Shown here piece after piece: positions 1-9,652 of a stretch of 21,371 nt of DNA. The stretch is taken from assembly GCA_016987375.1 (NCBI GenBank), contig PJRA01000549.1:682287-703657 (forward strand), read 5' to 3'. The position numbers and the translations under genes were made by a program. The stretch comes from Brachionus koreanus. Its lineage: Eukaryota > Rotifera > Eurotatoria > Ploima > Brachionidae. Position 1 is the stretch's first letter, and every line of letters begins with the position of its first letter. Below the pieces are notes generated by a model that did not search any database, was not told the origin of the DNA, and saw nothing but the letters and a program-made list of their open reading frames with translations.

Positions 1-339
1 AATTTTTTACTTAATTGTAAAATGGATATTTAACTGTCCATTATTCTTATCTCAATTTGTCCATGGGACTTAAACTTTAATTAAAATAAATAAATAAATT
101 TAAAAAATACCAAAATATCATTTTAATCACAAAATTAAAGCTGAGGAAATTTGGCTTGATTGAGAAAAAAAATGTTCTTCAGATTAAAAATAAAATAAAT
201 ATAAAAGAATTATGTTAAAATTACATTTTATTAGTTATTTGTTTGTTTTTTTGTATTACTTGATTGATAAGTTTGAAACCTATTTTTATTATATAATTAT
301 ACTGACTGGACATTAGAGTCAAATTATTCTACTAAAAGT
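1..339. other. AT-rich non-coding flank
   Basis: Very AT-rich sequence with homopolymer runs. I see no open frame, splice pattern, RNA gene or repeat that can be supported. Confidence 0.5.
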
Positions 340-760
340 TCGATTTGTAAATGATTACAGAGAAGGTTTCACGTCTAGGTTATTCGAGTACCAGACTGGA
401 TCGACATGAACGGATAGGACAGACGGTGAAATCAGATGGACTGTTTGGACCAAAAGGTCGGCAAGTGGCCGTCCTGCCTGCGACCGTTTTATTTTTATTA
501 GAAACGCTCTATACGGCACCAATTGAGAACATGATAAAAAGGCTAAGATGGGCAGTTTATGTGATACGACACACGATTACACAAAAATGTGTAGCAGAAA
601 GAATAAACAAGAAAGCTCATAAAGAGAGTGGATGCGGTTACTTATAAATAGCAAAGAAAGGATTGGAGAGTTATTTTTAAAATGGGTTCATAAGCCCAAC
701 AACAGAGGAAACTGACCAAAAAAAATCTTAACCTTTACCTTTAGCCGATAAGACCATTTC
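340..760 (+). other. GC-richer island with an unrecognised 98-codon open frame (351-647)
   Basis: This block is clearly less AT-rich than the sequence on either side and contains an open plus-strand frame of 98 codons (351-647). The frame starts MITEKVSRLGYSST and has a mildly hydrophobic centre (VLPATVLFLLETLY) followed by a basic stretch (MIKRLRWAVYVIRH). I do not recognise the protein. No clear splice sites, domain motif or polyadenylation context supports a normal gene. The DNA has short inverted repeats (GGACC/GGTCC-like around 448-460, and an imperfect hairpin around 458-484). The block could be a fragment of a mobile element, a decayed gene or a lineage-specific small gene. The minus-strand frames are interrupted. 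Base composition is the only firm evidence. Confidence 0.3.
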
Positions 761-1234
761 TATTATAAAATATTATAAAAATATTAATTTATTATAAAAT
801 TTTTATTATTTTTATTTTGTCTATTTTATCTTTAATGGCAACATGGAATTATATTTTACTAATTCAAATACTAATAATAAACTTTATTTAAGAATTAAAA
901 AAAAATAGATTAATTATTAAATTTTATTTTTAAGCGAAATTTTTTAATTTTTATTAATCAGTTTTAAACAATCAAAACTAACTTAATACTAAATATGGTT
1001 AAATAAATGTTAATTAAAATTTATAAATAAAAAAATTAAAGTTTTATATGATAATAATAATAATTTCTTTATACGATTGACAAACTCGGTTTTCGATTTC
1101 AAATGAATGTATTTGAAACACATTCTGTCTCTAGACTGCTCATTATGGTTCTAAAATTCGTATTCGATTTCAATTATATTCAAAACAAAATTTTATCTTA
1201 AAACTTAAACTTTTTTCTCTGTTTCGCTGTTAAT

Positions 1235-1868
1235 TTAAACAACCAGTGAAGCACATTTGCTGGCAATGTGTCCCATTGTTCCACAGTTGTAGCATTTGGT
1301 GTTCATCATCTGCGAGCAATTTTTTGCCAAATGTCCAACTTTGTAGCATCTAAAATATTTTTAATAAATTTAGTTACAAGACAGAAATTATTCACTTGCT
1401 AAATTACTTGTAGCACACATCTTTATCTCTATTTAAACCAGATTCAGGACAATCTCGCGAAATGTGACCTGACTTTCCACAATTATAGCATGTTCTTTCA
1501 TCTTCATTACTAGTATCTGCCAATTGACAATCTCTGGCCAAATGACCAGTTTCTTTACATTTGTAGCATGTCTTTATGGTAGCTTGTTGGCAGTCTTTTT
1601 GTAAATGGCCCACTTGACCGCAATTATAGCACGAACCACTCTCAACTTGGTTCTCACATTCTTTGGCCAGATGTCCCATTTTGTTGCACTTATAGCATCT
1701 TTCACTGGTTTCACGGCAATCACGCGCAAAATGCCCACTTCTGTTGCATTTATAGCATCTAGTGCTTGTTTTGTTGGATTGCTTTTCTTGAGGACTTCCA
1801 CTTGATTGAGTGCACTCTCTAGCAAAATGGCCCGGCTTGCGGCATTTATAACAAATGTTTTCACTCAT
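1235..1868 (-). CDS. CNBP: CNBP/Gis2-type protein with eight CCHC zinc knuckles (two exons)
   Basis: Exon 1 is 1868-1408 and exon 2 is 1349-1235, separated by a 58-bp GT-AG intron (1407-1350). The spliced product is 191 aa. It is almost entirely C-x2-C-x4-H-x4-C knuckles, at about residues 6-19, 38-51, 58-71, 80-93, 101-114, 127-140, 152-165 and 173-186. The seventh knuckle spans the intron: CYK at the end of exon 1 joins CYKVGHLAKNC in exon 2. This strongly supports the splice, because reading through stops at once after CYK. Known family members (animal CNBP, yeast Gis2) bind single-stranded G-rich nucleic acid and mRNA and promote translation. They usually have seven knuckles, and the animal forms also carry an RGG segment. 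Here there are eight and no RGG box. Trypanosomatid HEXBP-like proteins are the other look-alike. The gene diverges from RTF2 across 838 bp. Confidence 0.9.
1350..1407 (-). other. 58-bp intron inside the seventh zinc knuckle
   Basis: The donor is GTAATT after CTACAA and the acceptor is ATTTTAG before ATGCTACAAAG. Removing it keeps frame and rebuilds a perfect C-x2-C-x4-H-x4-C motif. Retaining it would give a 154-aa form with six knuckles. Confidence 0.85.
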
Positions 1869-1989
1869 TTTATCTTAAATTTAGAATAAAAAAAATCACT
1901 AAAGAATCAGATTTGAATTTTAATTTATAGCCGGAAACTATCTATTTAAAGAAATTAGGTAAGAGACTTTGTTGGATAAATATACGCAT

Positions 1990-2019
1990 CAAGAAACGAA
2001 GACTCTTTTGCGTTTCTTG
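1990..2019. repeat. Hairpin with perfect 9-bp arms upstream of CNBP
   Basis: CAAGAAACG (1990-1998) and CGTTTCTTG (2011-2019) are exact reverse complements separated by 12 bp. They lie about 120-150 bp upstream of the CNBP start, so the hairpin could be in its promoter or 5' leader. The function is unknown. Confidence 0.4.
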
Positions 2020-2649
2020 CTTGCAAAATTTAAATTAAAATAAAAAATAAATTTCAAAATTTAATTCTAAGATATGAGCGTGTAAATTAGCATGAATGTT
2101 TTATTTTGTTGAATTCCATCTTAGCTTCGAATAATAAAAATTTTGGTTATAGGTCCTCTTTAATTTATACATGCAAGATTTGTTTGTTGTTTATATCAAC
2201 TAAATTCAAGTGAAAAATATTTCAACAAATTGAAAAATTTTTGAACATCAGATTTAATTTAACAAAGGATGCTAAGCTTATTTTATGTCTACCTATTCTA
2301 AGCTCAGCAAAAAAAATTGAATTTAAAATTAAAAAAACTTTTTAAGTTCTAAATTTTTTTAATTTTTTGTCTCAATGATCTTAAGTCATTAAGACACGGT
2401 CACTAACTGACCTTAAAAAAAATATCATATTTTAAAGCTCAAAAGAACTTGATAAAAGTTGAATGGTACCAAAATCAAATTCTTATTTGATTTATTTATA
2501 TTATTTAAATCGAAGATTGGATTTTTCGATATATATTTAAGTGAATTAAGCCGAAAATAAAAATAAACCTAGTTAAATGTTAAATATATTATGTCAAATA
2601 ATAATTAATGAGCAATTATAAAATTAAAAATAAAGTTAATATATTTTAT

Positions 2650-2658
2650 TATAAATAG
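2650..2658 (+). promoter_or_regulatory. Possible TATA box for RTF2
   Basis: TATAAATAG lies about 50 bp upstream of the RTF2 start codon, which is a plausible distance for a short leader. In DNA this AT-rich a chance match is likely, so the call is weak. Confidence 0.25.
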
Positions 2659-2707
2659 AACATAATTTTTATTATTGAAAAATTTATAAGCATTTTGATT
2701 AAGAAAA

Positions 2708-3541
2708 ATGGGTTGTGATGGAGGAACAATTCCCAGAAGAGATGAGCTAGTTAGAACAAAAAAGAAAAAGGTTCAAGCTTCTAAAGAAGTTAAAGCAGGC
2801 GCACGTTGGAACTATTGTCATCTAAGTCAGCTTCCTTTGCAAAAGCCAGTAGTTGTTGATCAATTAGGAAATTTGTACAATAAAGAAAAATTGATTGAGT
2901 ACATGATAGATAGAACCAAGTATGAAAATGGACCAGAGTACATAAAGAATCTTAAAGATATTAAAGAATTGATTTTGACTCCGAATCCAAGCTATGATTC
3001 AAATAGACAAGAAAACGGCGACGAGTCAAACACAATCAACAAGACACAATGGATTTGTAGCATTACTGGCCTAGAAATGAATGGCTCATTCAAGTTTTAT
3101 TGCTTATTCTCATGCGGATGTGTGTTTTCTGAACGTGCTTTTAAATCTATTAACTCAAGCATTTTAAAGTGTATTAGATGTGAAAAGCCTTATGGGGAAA
3201 ATGATTTAATAATAATCAATCCTACTGATGATGAATTTGAAACTAATGTGAAAAAAATGAAGGCTCGAAAGGAAGCTATTGCTAAGCTAAAAGCGGACAA
3301 AGCCGCTGAAAAATCTAAAACAAGCAAAACTGAATGTCAAGATTCGTTAGAATCTAAAAAGACAAAGCGTCCAATAGAATCCTCATCCAAAGGGTTGATA
3401 AATGAAAAATCAAAAAAAATCAAGAGTATTCAAGAGGATCCAAATGCAAGCGATGTCTATAAGTCTATATTTAATACTTGTGAAAAAGCTAAAAATCAAC
3501 AAACAGCTCACTGGGTTACATTTAATCCAATGTATAATTAA
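2708..3541 (+). CDS. RTF2: Replication termination factor 2 (RTF2) homologue, intronless
   Basis: The product is 277 aa, slightly shorter than the human protein. The invariant N-terminus MGCDGGTIPRRDELV is the family signature and fixes the start. A first RING/U-box-like half follows (WNYCHLSQLPLQKPVVV at about 34-50, then LYNKEKLIEYM). The second half begins WICSITGLEMNG (about 115), continues FSCGCVFSERAFK, and has a C-x2-C pair in CIRC and a conserved GENDLIIINP segment (about 163-172). The C-terminal third is Lys-rich with low complexity. Known biology: fission-yeast Rtf2 stabilises paused replication forks, mammalian RTF2 is removed from stalled forks by proteasome shuttle factors, and roles in splicing are reported for plant and yeast orthologues. 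The C-C-H-C zinc set looks reduced, as is usual in this family. An AATAAA lies 40 bp past the stop. Confidence 0.95.
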   Translation: MGCDGGTIPRRDELVRTKKKKVQASKEVKAGARWNYCHLSQLPLQKPVVVDQLGNLYNKEKLIEYMIDRTKYENGPEYIKNLKDIKELILTPNPSYDSNRQENGDESNTINKTQWICSITGLEMNGSFKFYCLFSCGCVFSERAFKSINSSILKCIRCEKPYGENDLIIINPTDDEFETNVKKMKARKEAIAKLKADKAAEKSKTSKTECQDSLESKKTKRPIESSSKGLINEKSKKIKSIQEDPNASDVYKSIFNTCEKAKNQQTAHWVTFNPMYN

Positions 3542-3580
3542 AATTCTGTACAAATAATAATACATTTATTCTATTTCATT

Positions 3581-3586
3581 AATAAA
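3581..3586 (+). terminator. Polyadenylation signal AATAAA of RTF2
   Basis: A canonical AATAAA about 40 bp after the RTF2 stop, followed by a T-rich stretch. The position is right, though AT-rich DNA makes chance matches common. Confidence 0.5.
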
Positions 3587-3730
3587 TATTGTTTTTATTA
3601 AAGATTTAAATTTTTTTTCTTTTATAACAATTTATTCACATTGAAGAATGGATTGGAAAATTTTTTTCATAGAAATCATTAAGAAACTGATATGAAATGC
3701 TAGCTAAACAAAGAATCCGAAAATCTAACT

Positions 3731-3755
3731 TTAAGTTATAAGCCTTATAACTTAA
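3731..3755. repeat. 25-bp perfect palindrome (12-bp arms, 1-bp centre)
   Basis: TTAAGTTATAAG (3731-3742), a single C, then CTTATAACTTAA (3744-3755). The arms extend imperfectly outward: AATCT before the left arm and GATT after the right, with a 3-bp offset. This is too short for an element by itself. It could be a remnant of one, or a cruciform-forming site in the RTF2 3' flank. Confidence 0.6.
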
Positions 3756-3950
3756 GATTGCAAAGACTTGTTAAGGTAATCTACTATTCTTTAGATAGTT
3801 ATGACTTCAAGCTTTATTCTAACTCTGTTATTTAAATAAATCTGAATTATTAGTAAAGATTTTGCCAATAATTTGAAAAAGATCTATTTTATAATGTGAA
3901 TCAAGGACAAGCTTTTTGCTTCAGACCTTTTGCATTTGACATTCATTTAA

Positions 3951-4153
3951 AACTCAAAGGACCGGTGACAATTTGAAGCTTTCTTTATCATTATTTATCT
4001 TATAAAGAATAAATCACCACTGTCTAAAACTTTCTTAATCTGTTCCTATAAATAAATATTTAAAATTAAAATTGGATTTTTGGAAATCTGATGAACGGTT
4101 CCAATTATATAGAACACAAAAAAGGTGTCAAATTGACACCGGTCCTTTGAGTA
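3951..4153. mobile_element. TTAA-flanked MITE, copy 1 (piggyBac-like, non-autonomous)
   Basis: The 203-bp element has terminal inverted repeats of 24 bp with one mismatch (3952-3975 and 4129-4152), starting ACTCAAAGGACCGGTG. TTAA lies immediately outside both ends (3947-3950 and 4154-4157), the signature target duplication of the piggyBac superfamily. The first base at each end is A or T where the sister copies have C or G. A palindrome (GGTGTCAA, A, TTGACACC; 4124-4140) overlaps the right repeat. There is no coding capacity. Confidence 0.75.
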
Positions 4154-5218
4154 TTAATCAATTTTTCGCCTTATTTTAATTATTCAAATTCTTTTTAATA
4201 ATTCTTTTTTCTTTTTTTATATGCAAAAGCTGAATAATTAAATATATATTTTTCTACCTCACCCAATATCAAAAAAATAATGCTCAGTTAACAAATTGAT
4301 GTCGAATTTTTAAATATTTTAATTAGAAAAATTATTATTTCTTTCGGTTGACTCAACCGATCCGAAAAAAAATCACTAATTCTTTATCTAAATTTTCTAT
4401 TAAAATTGTCATTTTTAAAGGTGCTATTAAAAAATTAACAAAAAATTACAATTCTTAAAAATAAAAAGATCTAAAGAATAATTAATTTATGAAAGTTTCT
4501 TTTATTAAATTTTTCAAAATTATTCGTCACCGTCTCCAATAAATTTTCGGTTTAAGAGGACATGGTTGCAGCCAAAAAAATTTTGGCCGATTAATAGACT
4601 GTGTGTAAGAATAATTTTTTTAATCGATTTATAATTAGCTTAATTATCTTAATAAATTTCAAATATATTTTTGATAAAATATTTTTCCTTTAATGTGCTT
4701 TCCTACTTTAAATTACTTAAAAAAATTTTCCACTAAATTTTGAATTTAAATTTTTTATATTAATATTATGTTCGAAATTACAGAAATATGCAGAATCCAT
4801 AAAAATACTAGTAGATTTTTAAAATTTTATTATTTGGTTGGAATTGAAGGCCTGGCTATGAGTATCCACGGAAAGAATCATATTAATACGTTACAAAAAT
4901 TACCAAGATCAATGTTAGAGAGTTTTTTTTTTTAAATATTTTTGAAACATTTTGAACCAAATTTTTCAGCATAGAAATAGCTTCAAAAAAAAATAAATTG
5001 CCATCCGCTATTTGACTGTACATTTAGGCGGTCTAAATTTCAGTAAAAACCCATCAGCTATCCAATTTCCATCAATAAAAAAATTTTTAAGTAGAAAATA
5101 AGTCAATTTTTTTACTAATTGTTAATTATTCAAAATTTTACTACTATTTTAGTTGAAAGAATCTACTTTAGATAAGCATTTAAGTATTTATAATTTACTA
5201 AAACAAGACTTGATAATA

Positions 5219-5224
5219 TTTATT
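5219..5224 (-). terminator. Polyadenylation signal of the EF-hand-like gene
   Basis: AATAAA on the minus strand, about 43 bp after the stop codon. The location is plausible; the evidence is composition-limited. Confidence 0.35.
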
Positions 5225-5266
5225 AAGATTAATTTACATAAAATAGGGTAATGGAAGCATTAAGAA

Positions 5267-5946
5267 TTAAAGAGATTTTAAGAGATTTAACATTCTTGAA
5301 TTGATTTTAATACCATCCAATTTAGAGGTTAATGATCCAAAATCAGCACATTCAATTTTATCTTTTTGATATTCCGGTAAATCAATTGTATCTTCGGTTC
5401 TAAAAAAGGAATTTAAAAAATATCACTTTAAAAATGTGAATTAGAAAGTACACAAATTGATCGTAAAAGAATCGTTCGGATAAGGCTGAGAGCCCAATGA
5501 ATAATGGAAGATTTATTCTCTTATCCTCTTCAAGACAAACCAACTGAACTATTTCATTGACGTGATTTTTATTGATGCTTTTCATGTGCACCTCAATTAA
5601 GCATTCTTCAAAAGTCTAATAATTTTTTTTTAAATAAAAAAGCTTAACATTAAATGATCAGTCATACTTTCATATCAATATAGTCTTCTTTGTCATTTTT
5701 TATTTTATATTTATCAAAAATTCGTTTGTATAGATTCCTTCGACGATCATTTACCTTGCAATATTTTTCCAAATAATCTGATGGAGCCATGATTTCAAAT
5801 TGCTTCATATCAATTGGTAATTCAAAGCGGCAAACATTTTTTGACAGTGCTAGCCTTCCAATATTGTTAATAGCTTTTGTGTCTTTAAAGCTCAAAGTAT
5901 TCAAATTCGATAGTTCGTCTTTTCTATCGTAAGTTTCTGATTCCAT
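5267..5946 (-). CDS. Unrecognised 191-aa protein, possibly EF-hand-like (three exons)
   Basis: The exons are 5946-5668, 5615-5452 and 5399-5267, with two 52-bp GT-AG introns. The lengths (279, 164 and 133 nt) sum to 192 codons and all junctions are in frame. I do not recognise the protein. It has a polar N-terminus, then CRFELPIDMKQFEIMAPSDY, a basic helix (RRRNLYKRIFDKYK), the segment DYIDMKTFEECL, and the segment CLEEDKRINLPLFIGLSALS. The helix-acidic-loop-helix spacing recalls a pair of degenerate EF-hands, as in many ciliary or calcium-binding-like proteins, but neither loop has a full set of calcium ligands. It ends INSRMLNLLKSL. The start could also be nine codons upstream (5973), but a TTTATTTAG just before 5946 suggests a splice acceptor in a 5' leader. 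An AATAAA lies about 43 bp past the stop. Confidence 0.75.
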
Positions 5947-7239
5947 TCTAAATAAAACTTTATTTTTTATCAACTTAAATTAATGTTAAAAATTTTAATT
6001 TTAAAAAGTGTCACATGAAATTAAAATCTAAATTCTTAACTAGTTTTATTTACATTTGCTGTAATTATACCAAATTGAAAAAGAAAAAATTAAAAAATAA
6101 AATATTAAAAATTCAATAACCAAGGTGATTTTATTGATCCTGTTTTATTCATGATATAACATTGCTTTCGTGCAACCTTTTTTATAATTTTGCTGTCTGT
6201 CTATGGAATAAAGGTAATTTTTTATAATTTACTCAAAGTAAATTACTCTCTAAAATAAAAGAAATTTCAAATGAATTCTTATTAACTTGATCTCAAGTAG
6301 GTTAGCTTAATGTTTGTCTAAGTTAAAAATAGCTAGACAAAATTTAGTTAAGTTTGCTTGTTTGGAAAACCTTAGAAATCTACCAACGCTTTTTTGATAT
6401 TTTTCAGAGTTTGTTTCCGAAAAAAAAAATTTTATTACAAGTTATCTTATCGGAGTTAGCTTAAAATCTAATTTTAAGCTAAAAGAGTTAATACAAATAT
6501 GACAAAATTATTTTTTATTTTTAATGAAATATGAGCTCTTTTAAATGGTTATTCTAAAGAAAAGTAAATTTTTTTTCTAAAAAATTTTAAATAATTTATT
6601 TTCTTAAATTAATGCTTTCTTCATTATAAACACTAAAAACTTAAATGAACAATCTAAAATTAAAGTAATATTTTTAATTAAAATCCTAAATTTGACCGTA
6701 TTCTCTCTTACCTATTGAAAATAAATTACAAATAACAAAAAAAGTACTTTGTAGTGTTTACTTTTGAAAACTATTTTGTATTTGATGTTAACTAGTAACA
6801 ATAATATTAAAAAATTTTTAAACTAGAGCCAGAAAATTTTTGCTCAAAAATCAGGGAATTTTGAATTATTAAATAAGCAATTTTTTTTTTAAAGTTTATA
6901 AATTTATTTTTAATAATAAAAATAAGAGAAAATAAAAAATAAAAATTCCTACACATAGAAAAGTAAAATAAATGCACCTTTAATAAAGTTGTACAAACTA
7001 AATCAAAGATTTTGAAAATGATTAAATTTCAATCAAATAAACAATTTTTCTTAAAAAAACGGATCCATTCGGAAAAAAGTCCATGATAAACTAAATCCTT
7101 GTAAAGCATCAAAAATAAAAAAGCAAATTGAAGCTTTTTCTAATCAATTGAGTATTTTTACATTTTTTTTACACATATTGAAATGATGCTTTGTAGGCCA
7201 AATTTGGTCACAATGCCATGAATTTGACTTAACCGGAAT
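5947..7239. other. Intergenic region between the EF-hand-like gene and the cytohesin 3' end
   Basis: About 1.3 kb of AT-rich DNA between two minus-strand genes. The part near 5947-6210 may hold the 5' leader of the EF-hand-like gene, with a possible leader acceptor at about 5950. I see no reliable coding exon, RNA gene or repeat. Confidence 0.45.
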
Positions 7240-8854
7240 TTATTTAGATAAAACTTTTCGTTTATTATTAGTAGTGTTAATGAGTGGATTTTCACTAATG
7301 CAATCACGAATTTTTTTAATCCATTCATTTTTATCTTCCCCATTTATAGCCGACATTCTGTATACAGCATGGTTACCAACTTAAAGAAAAAAAGACATTT
7401 TAATTTTATCTTGCCAATTAAAAATGATTAGTTGCTAGCTACCTTCAATTACTTTTCCCTCAGAATCATGTTTGCAAGCTTTTATTTTATCATTTGTTGT
7501 TGAGTATATTTCAAAACAAAACTGTTTAGTTTTGTCATCTACTTCTCTAACATTTACATTTTCCAAAGGAATAATGCCTCTAGGCTCTTTGTCCTTTTTA
7601 AAATTTTATTTCTGTAATTTTCTTTTTTAAGAAATGAGCAATTACCGCAGTTAACTCAAAATAGTAAAGGCATCCGTCGTTTAGAATGAACCACCGGCGT
7701 TTCCATGTTTTGTACCGTCCGCCCTGTTTCCAAAGCCAGCCCTCCCTGATTGGATTTAGAAAAGTCAACATGAAGTCATTTCCCTCATCAACGGGAATTT
7801 TAAACGGCTCTTTTTTTATACTGCTATAGCAATCTTTAAGCATAGACTCTTGAATCTCATTTTTTGACGCTTCTTTACACATCTTTAGAAAAACATCTAG
7901 AGTTTGCTTGTCTTTTACATTCGGATTATGTAAATTTGTATTTAACATTATAATGGCAAAAGAAACAACATAGCATCCTTCGGCATCGGAAAAAACACCT
8001 GGATTGCATTCACAAAATCGTTGAGAAAAACAATCCATCATTCGATCAATTTTTTGAGCTTCACCAGGAAGACGAAAACTCCATAAAAAATCTCTATGAA
8101 AAATAATTATTTATCATTATCAAAGATATATTTTGAGAAAAAAATACCTTAATGCTTCAACAATTGTTTTAGCTTTAAAATCATGAAGATCGACAAATTT
8201 TTTCAAGACTATCATATTAAAATCAATTCTTTTAAGTTGAAAAAGATCGATAAAAATTAAAAAAAAATTTTCCAATTTAAGTACTTTTCTCCTAAATAGT
8301 CACCGATTGCTGTTTTGTTTAATCCCTCACCATTAAAAAAAAATTGAGCTATGGCTTCTGGAGTATTTTCAACTAGATTGTTCTCGATTAAAAATTCCAT
8401 ACCTTTTTTTGGATCCATATTAAACTTTTTTTTGCCTAGAGAAATCTGACGCAATTTCGGCTGACTTTTAATTTAAATTAATTCATCCATAAATTTAAAA
8501 TTCGCTAAAAAAAATAATACTTTTCATTTTCAGAGACTCCAATTTGTTCTATTTCGAATTGAACTTCTGAAAGTTCATCTTCGAGTTCCTATAGAAGAAA
8601 AAATTCAAAAATGATCAATTTTAATAAGAAAAAATTACTTTTATCTCATTTAGTAAATTTTCTTTGTACAGAAAAATATTTTCAAGAGTCTCTCGGTCTT
8701 CTGGTGTAAGATTTGGATGAAGAAAAAGATGAGGGTTTTCTAAAAACATAAAATTTAGCTAGTTTGAAAATTTAAAGAAAATCTTAGATTTTAAAAAAAA
8801 CAAACCTTTCATAAATTTGGTAAAATTGTCTGCTTCCATTAAATTTATTTTCAT
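7240..8854 (-). CDS. CYTH: Cytohesin: ARF guanine-nucleotide exchange factor (coiled coil-Sec7-PH), eight exons
   Basis: The exons are 8854-8806, 8739-8639, 8588-8521, 8464-8285, 8228-8148, 8093-7646, 7593-7443 and 7379-7240. They total 1218 nt (405 aa plus stop), all in frame, with introns of 50-66 bp. Domains: N-terminal coiled coil (about 28-72, [19 protein letters not shown]), Sec7 (about 80-260) and PH (about 275-390). The Sec7 part holds [18 protein letters not shown] and the catalytic glutamate finger in [11 protein letters not shown] (Glu171), then CNPGVF and [11 protein letters not shown]. The PH part has the phosphoinositide-binding [10 protein letters not shown] and [10 protein letters not shown]. 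Known role: loads GTP onto ARF1/ARF6 at membranes, recruited through PIP3. The glycine loop is of the two-glycine form ([10 protein letters not shown]), the version with high PIP3 selectivity in vertebrates. The polybasic tail is short (NNKRKVLSK). Length matches vertebrate cytohesins. An in-frame Met at 8839 is an alternative start. Confidence 0.95.
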
Positions 8855-9078
8855 CAATTTAATTTAATAGCTTTTTTTTTAGAATAAAATTCAAAAAAGT
8901 TTTTCTTTTTTTTAAAAAAAAACTAAATTTACTTAATTTACAAATTTTTTAGGCTGTAATGCCCATATGGCCAAAATTTTTCCTAATTTATAGATAAAAA
9001 ATAGTTCTCATTTGAATTTGCTCTTTGAATTTAAATAAAAAATTTAAATTTTGTTATTTTATTATTAAAGAACGAAAA

Positions 9079-9243
9079 ATGACTGTGCAATTGGCCTCTA
9101 AAACAATTAGGTTTGTTTTCAAAATAAAATATTAAAATTTTTTTTGTAAATTTTAATGAAAAGAGAAATATTTAATTTTTTTTTAATTTTACAGCTTATT
9201 TTTATGGATTTTATGTTTTATTTTGTTGTTATTTTATTCTTAA
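9079..9243 (+). CDS. Speculative two-exon microprotein with one membrane segment
   Basis: Exon 9079-9110 ends AG before GTTTGT. A pyrimidine-rich acceptor ending TTTTACAG precedes 9195, and the 84-bp intron between them closes in frame. The product would be 26 aa: a short polar start (MTVQLASKTI) followed by a wholly hydrophobic, Leu/Phe/Ile-rich tail (SLFLWILCFILLLFYS). Size and layout resemble single-pass micropeptides such as the sarcolamban/sarcolipin group that regulates SERCA, but there is no diagnostic motif. An ORF this short proves nothing by itself; the call rests on the splice sites and the hydrophobic pattern. The second exon may instead splice onward. Confidence 0.15.
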
Positions 9244-9652
9244 AATATGCAAAAAACTATGAGTGTATATTTTAATACTTTTTGCTACTTAATTAAAATG
9301 TCTTGTCAAAATTTTCGACATAAATTTCAAAACGAAAATAACTTTTTATCAATTTTTGCATTTATTATTTCGAACGAGCTTTTATTTAAATCACAATTAT
9401 CGTAATTAATTTTATTCTCAATTGAATTATTCTTTCAAATTTTGAACATGAGTTTTAAATTTAACTGCTATAGTCTCGTCTCTTGAGAATTTTTAGATAA
9501 TGAAAATCATACATCAAACAAAAGAATCATAATATTTTTGAAATTTTGAAAAGTTACCCAGACTTTAAAGATATTAGAGAATAAACAGTCTCATTTCCTT
9601 TTCGTTTTTAAAATCACATTAAATATTTTTGGCTAATTCTTTAATTTTTCAG

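Larger units (their letters stand above)
1869..2707. other. Divergent intergenic region between CNBP (minus) and RTF2 (plus)
   Basis: These 839 bp separate two head-to-head genes and presumably hold both promoters. No open frame looks coding. Two local features stand out: a hairpin with 9-bp arms at 1990-2019 on the CNBP side, and a TATAAATAG sequence at 2650-2658 on the RTF2 side. The rest is AT-rich. Confidence 0.5.
3542..5266. other. Convergent intergenic region between RTF2 and the minus-strand EF-hand-like gene
   Basis: About 1.7 kb of AT-rich DNA. It contains the RTF2 polyadenylation signal, a perfect 12+1+12 palindrome (3731-3755), a TTAA-flanked MITE (3951-4153) and an open frame of 55 codons at 4768-4935 with slightly higher GC. 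That ORF length is expected by chance at this composition. No convincing gene is seen here. Confidence 0.5.

Noticed and set aside
360..400. TTCGAGT resembling a tRNA T-loop
   Set aside because: No matching box A, anticodon arm or acceptor stem could be found.
1574..1864. Open frames overlapping CNBP on both strands
   Set aside because: They are shadows of the Cys-knuckle coding sequence, whose C-x2-C-x4-H-x4-C pattern is unmistakable in the chosen frame.
2397..2415. GGTCA-n5-TGACC inverted half-sites resembling a nuclear-receptor element
   Set aside because: The 5-bp spacer is not a standard spacing for an inverted site, and a match this short can arise by chance.
4768..4935. 55-codon plus-strand open frame with slightly higher GC
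   Set aside because: ORFs of this length are expected by chance in this much AT-rich DNA, and the frame shows no known motif, splice context or conserved feature.
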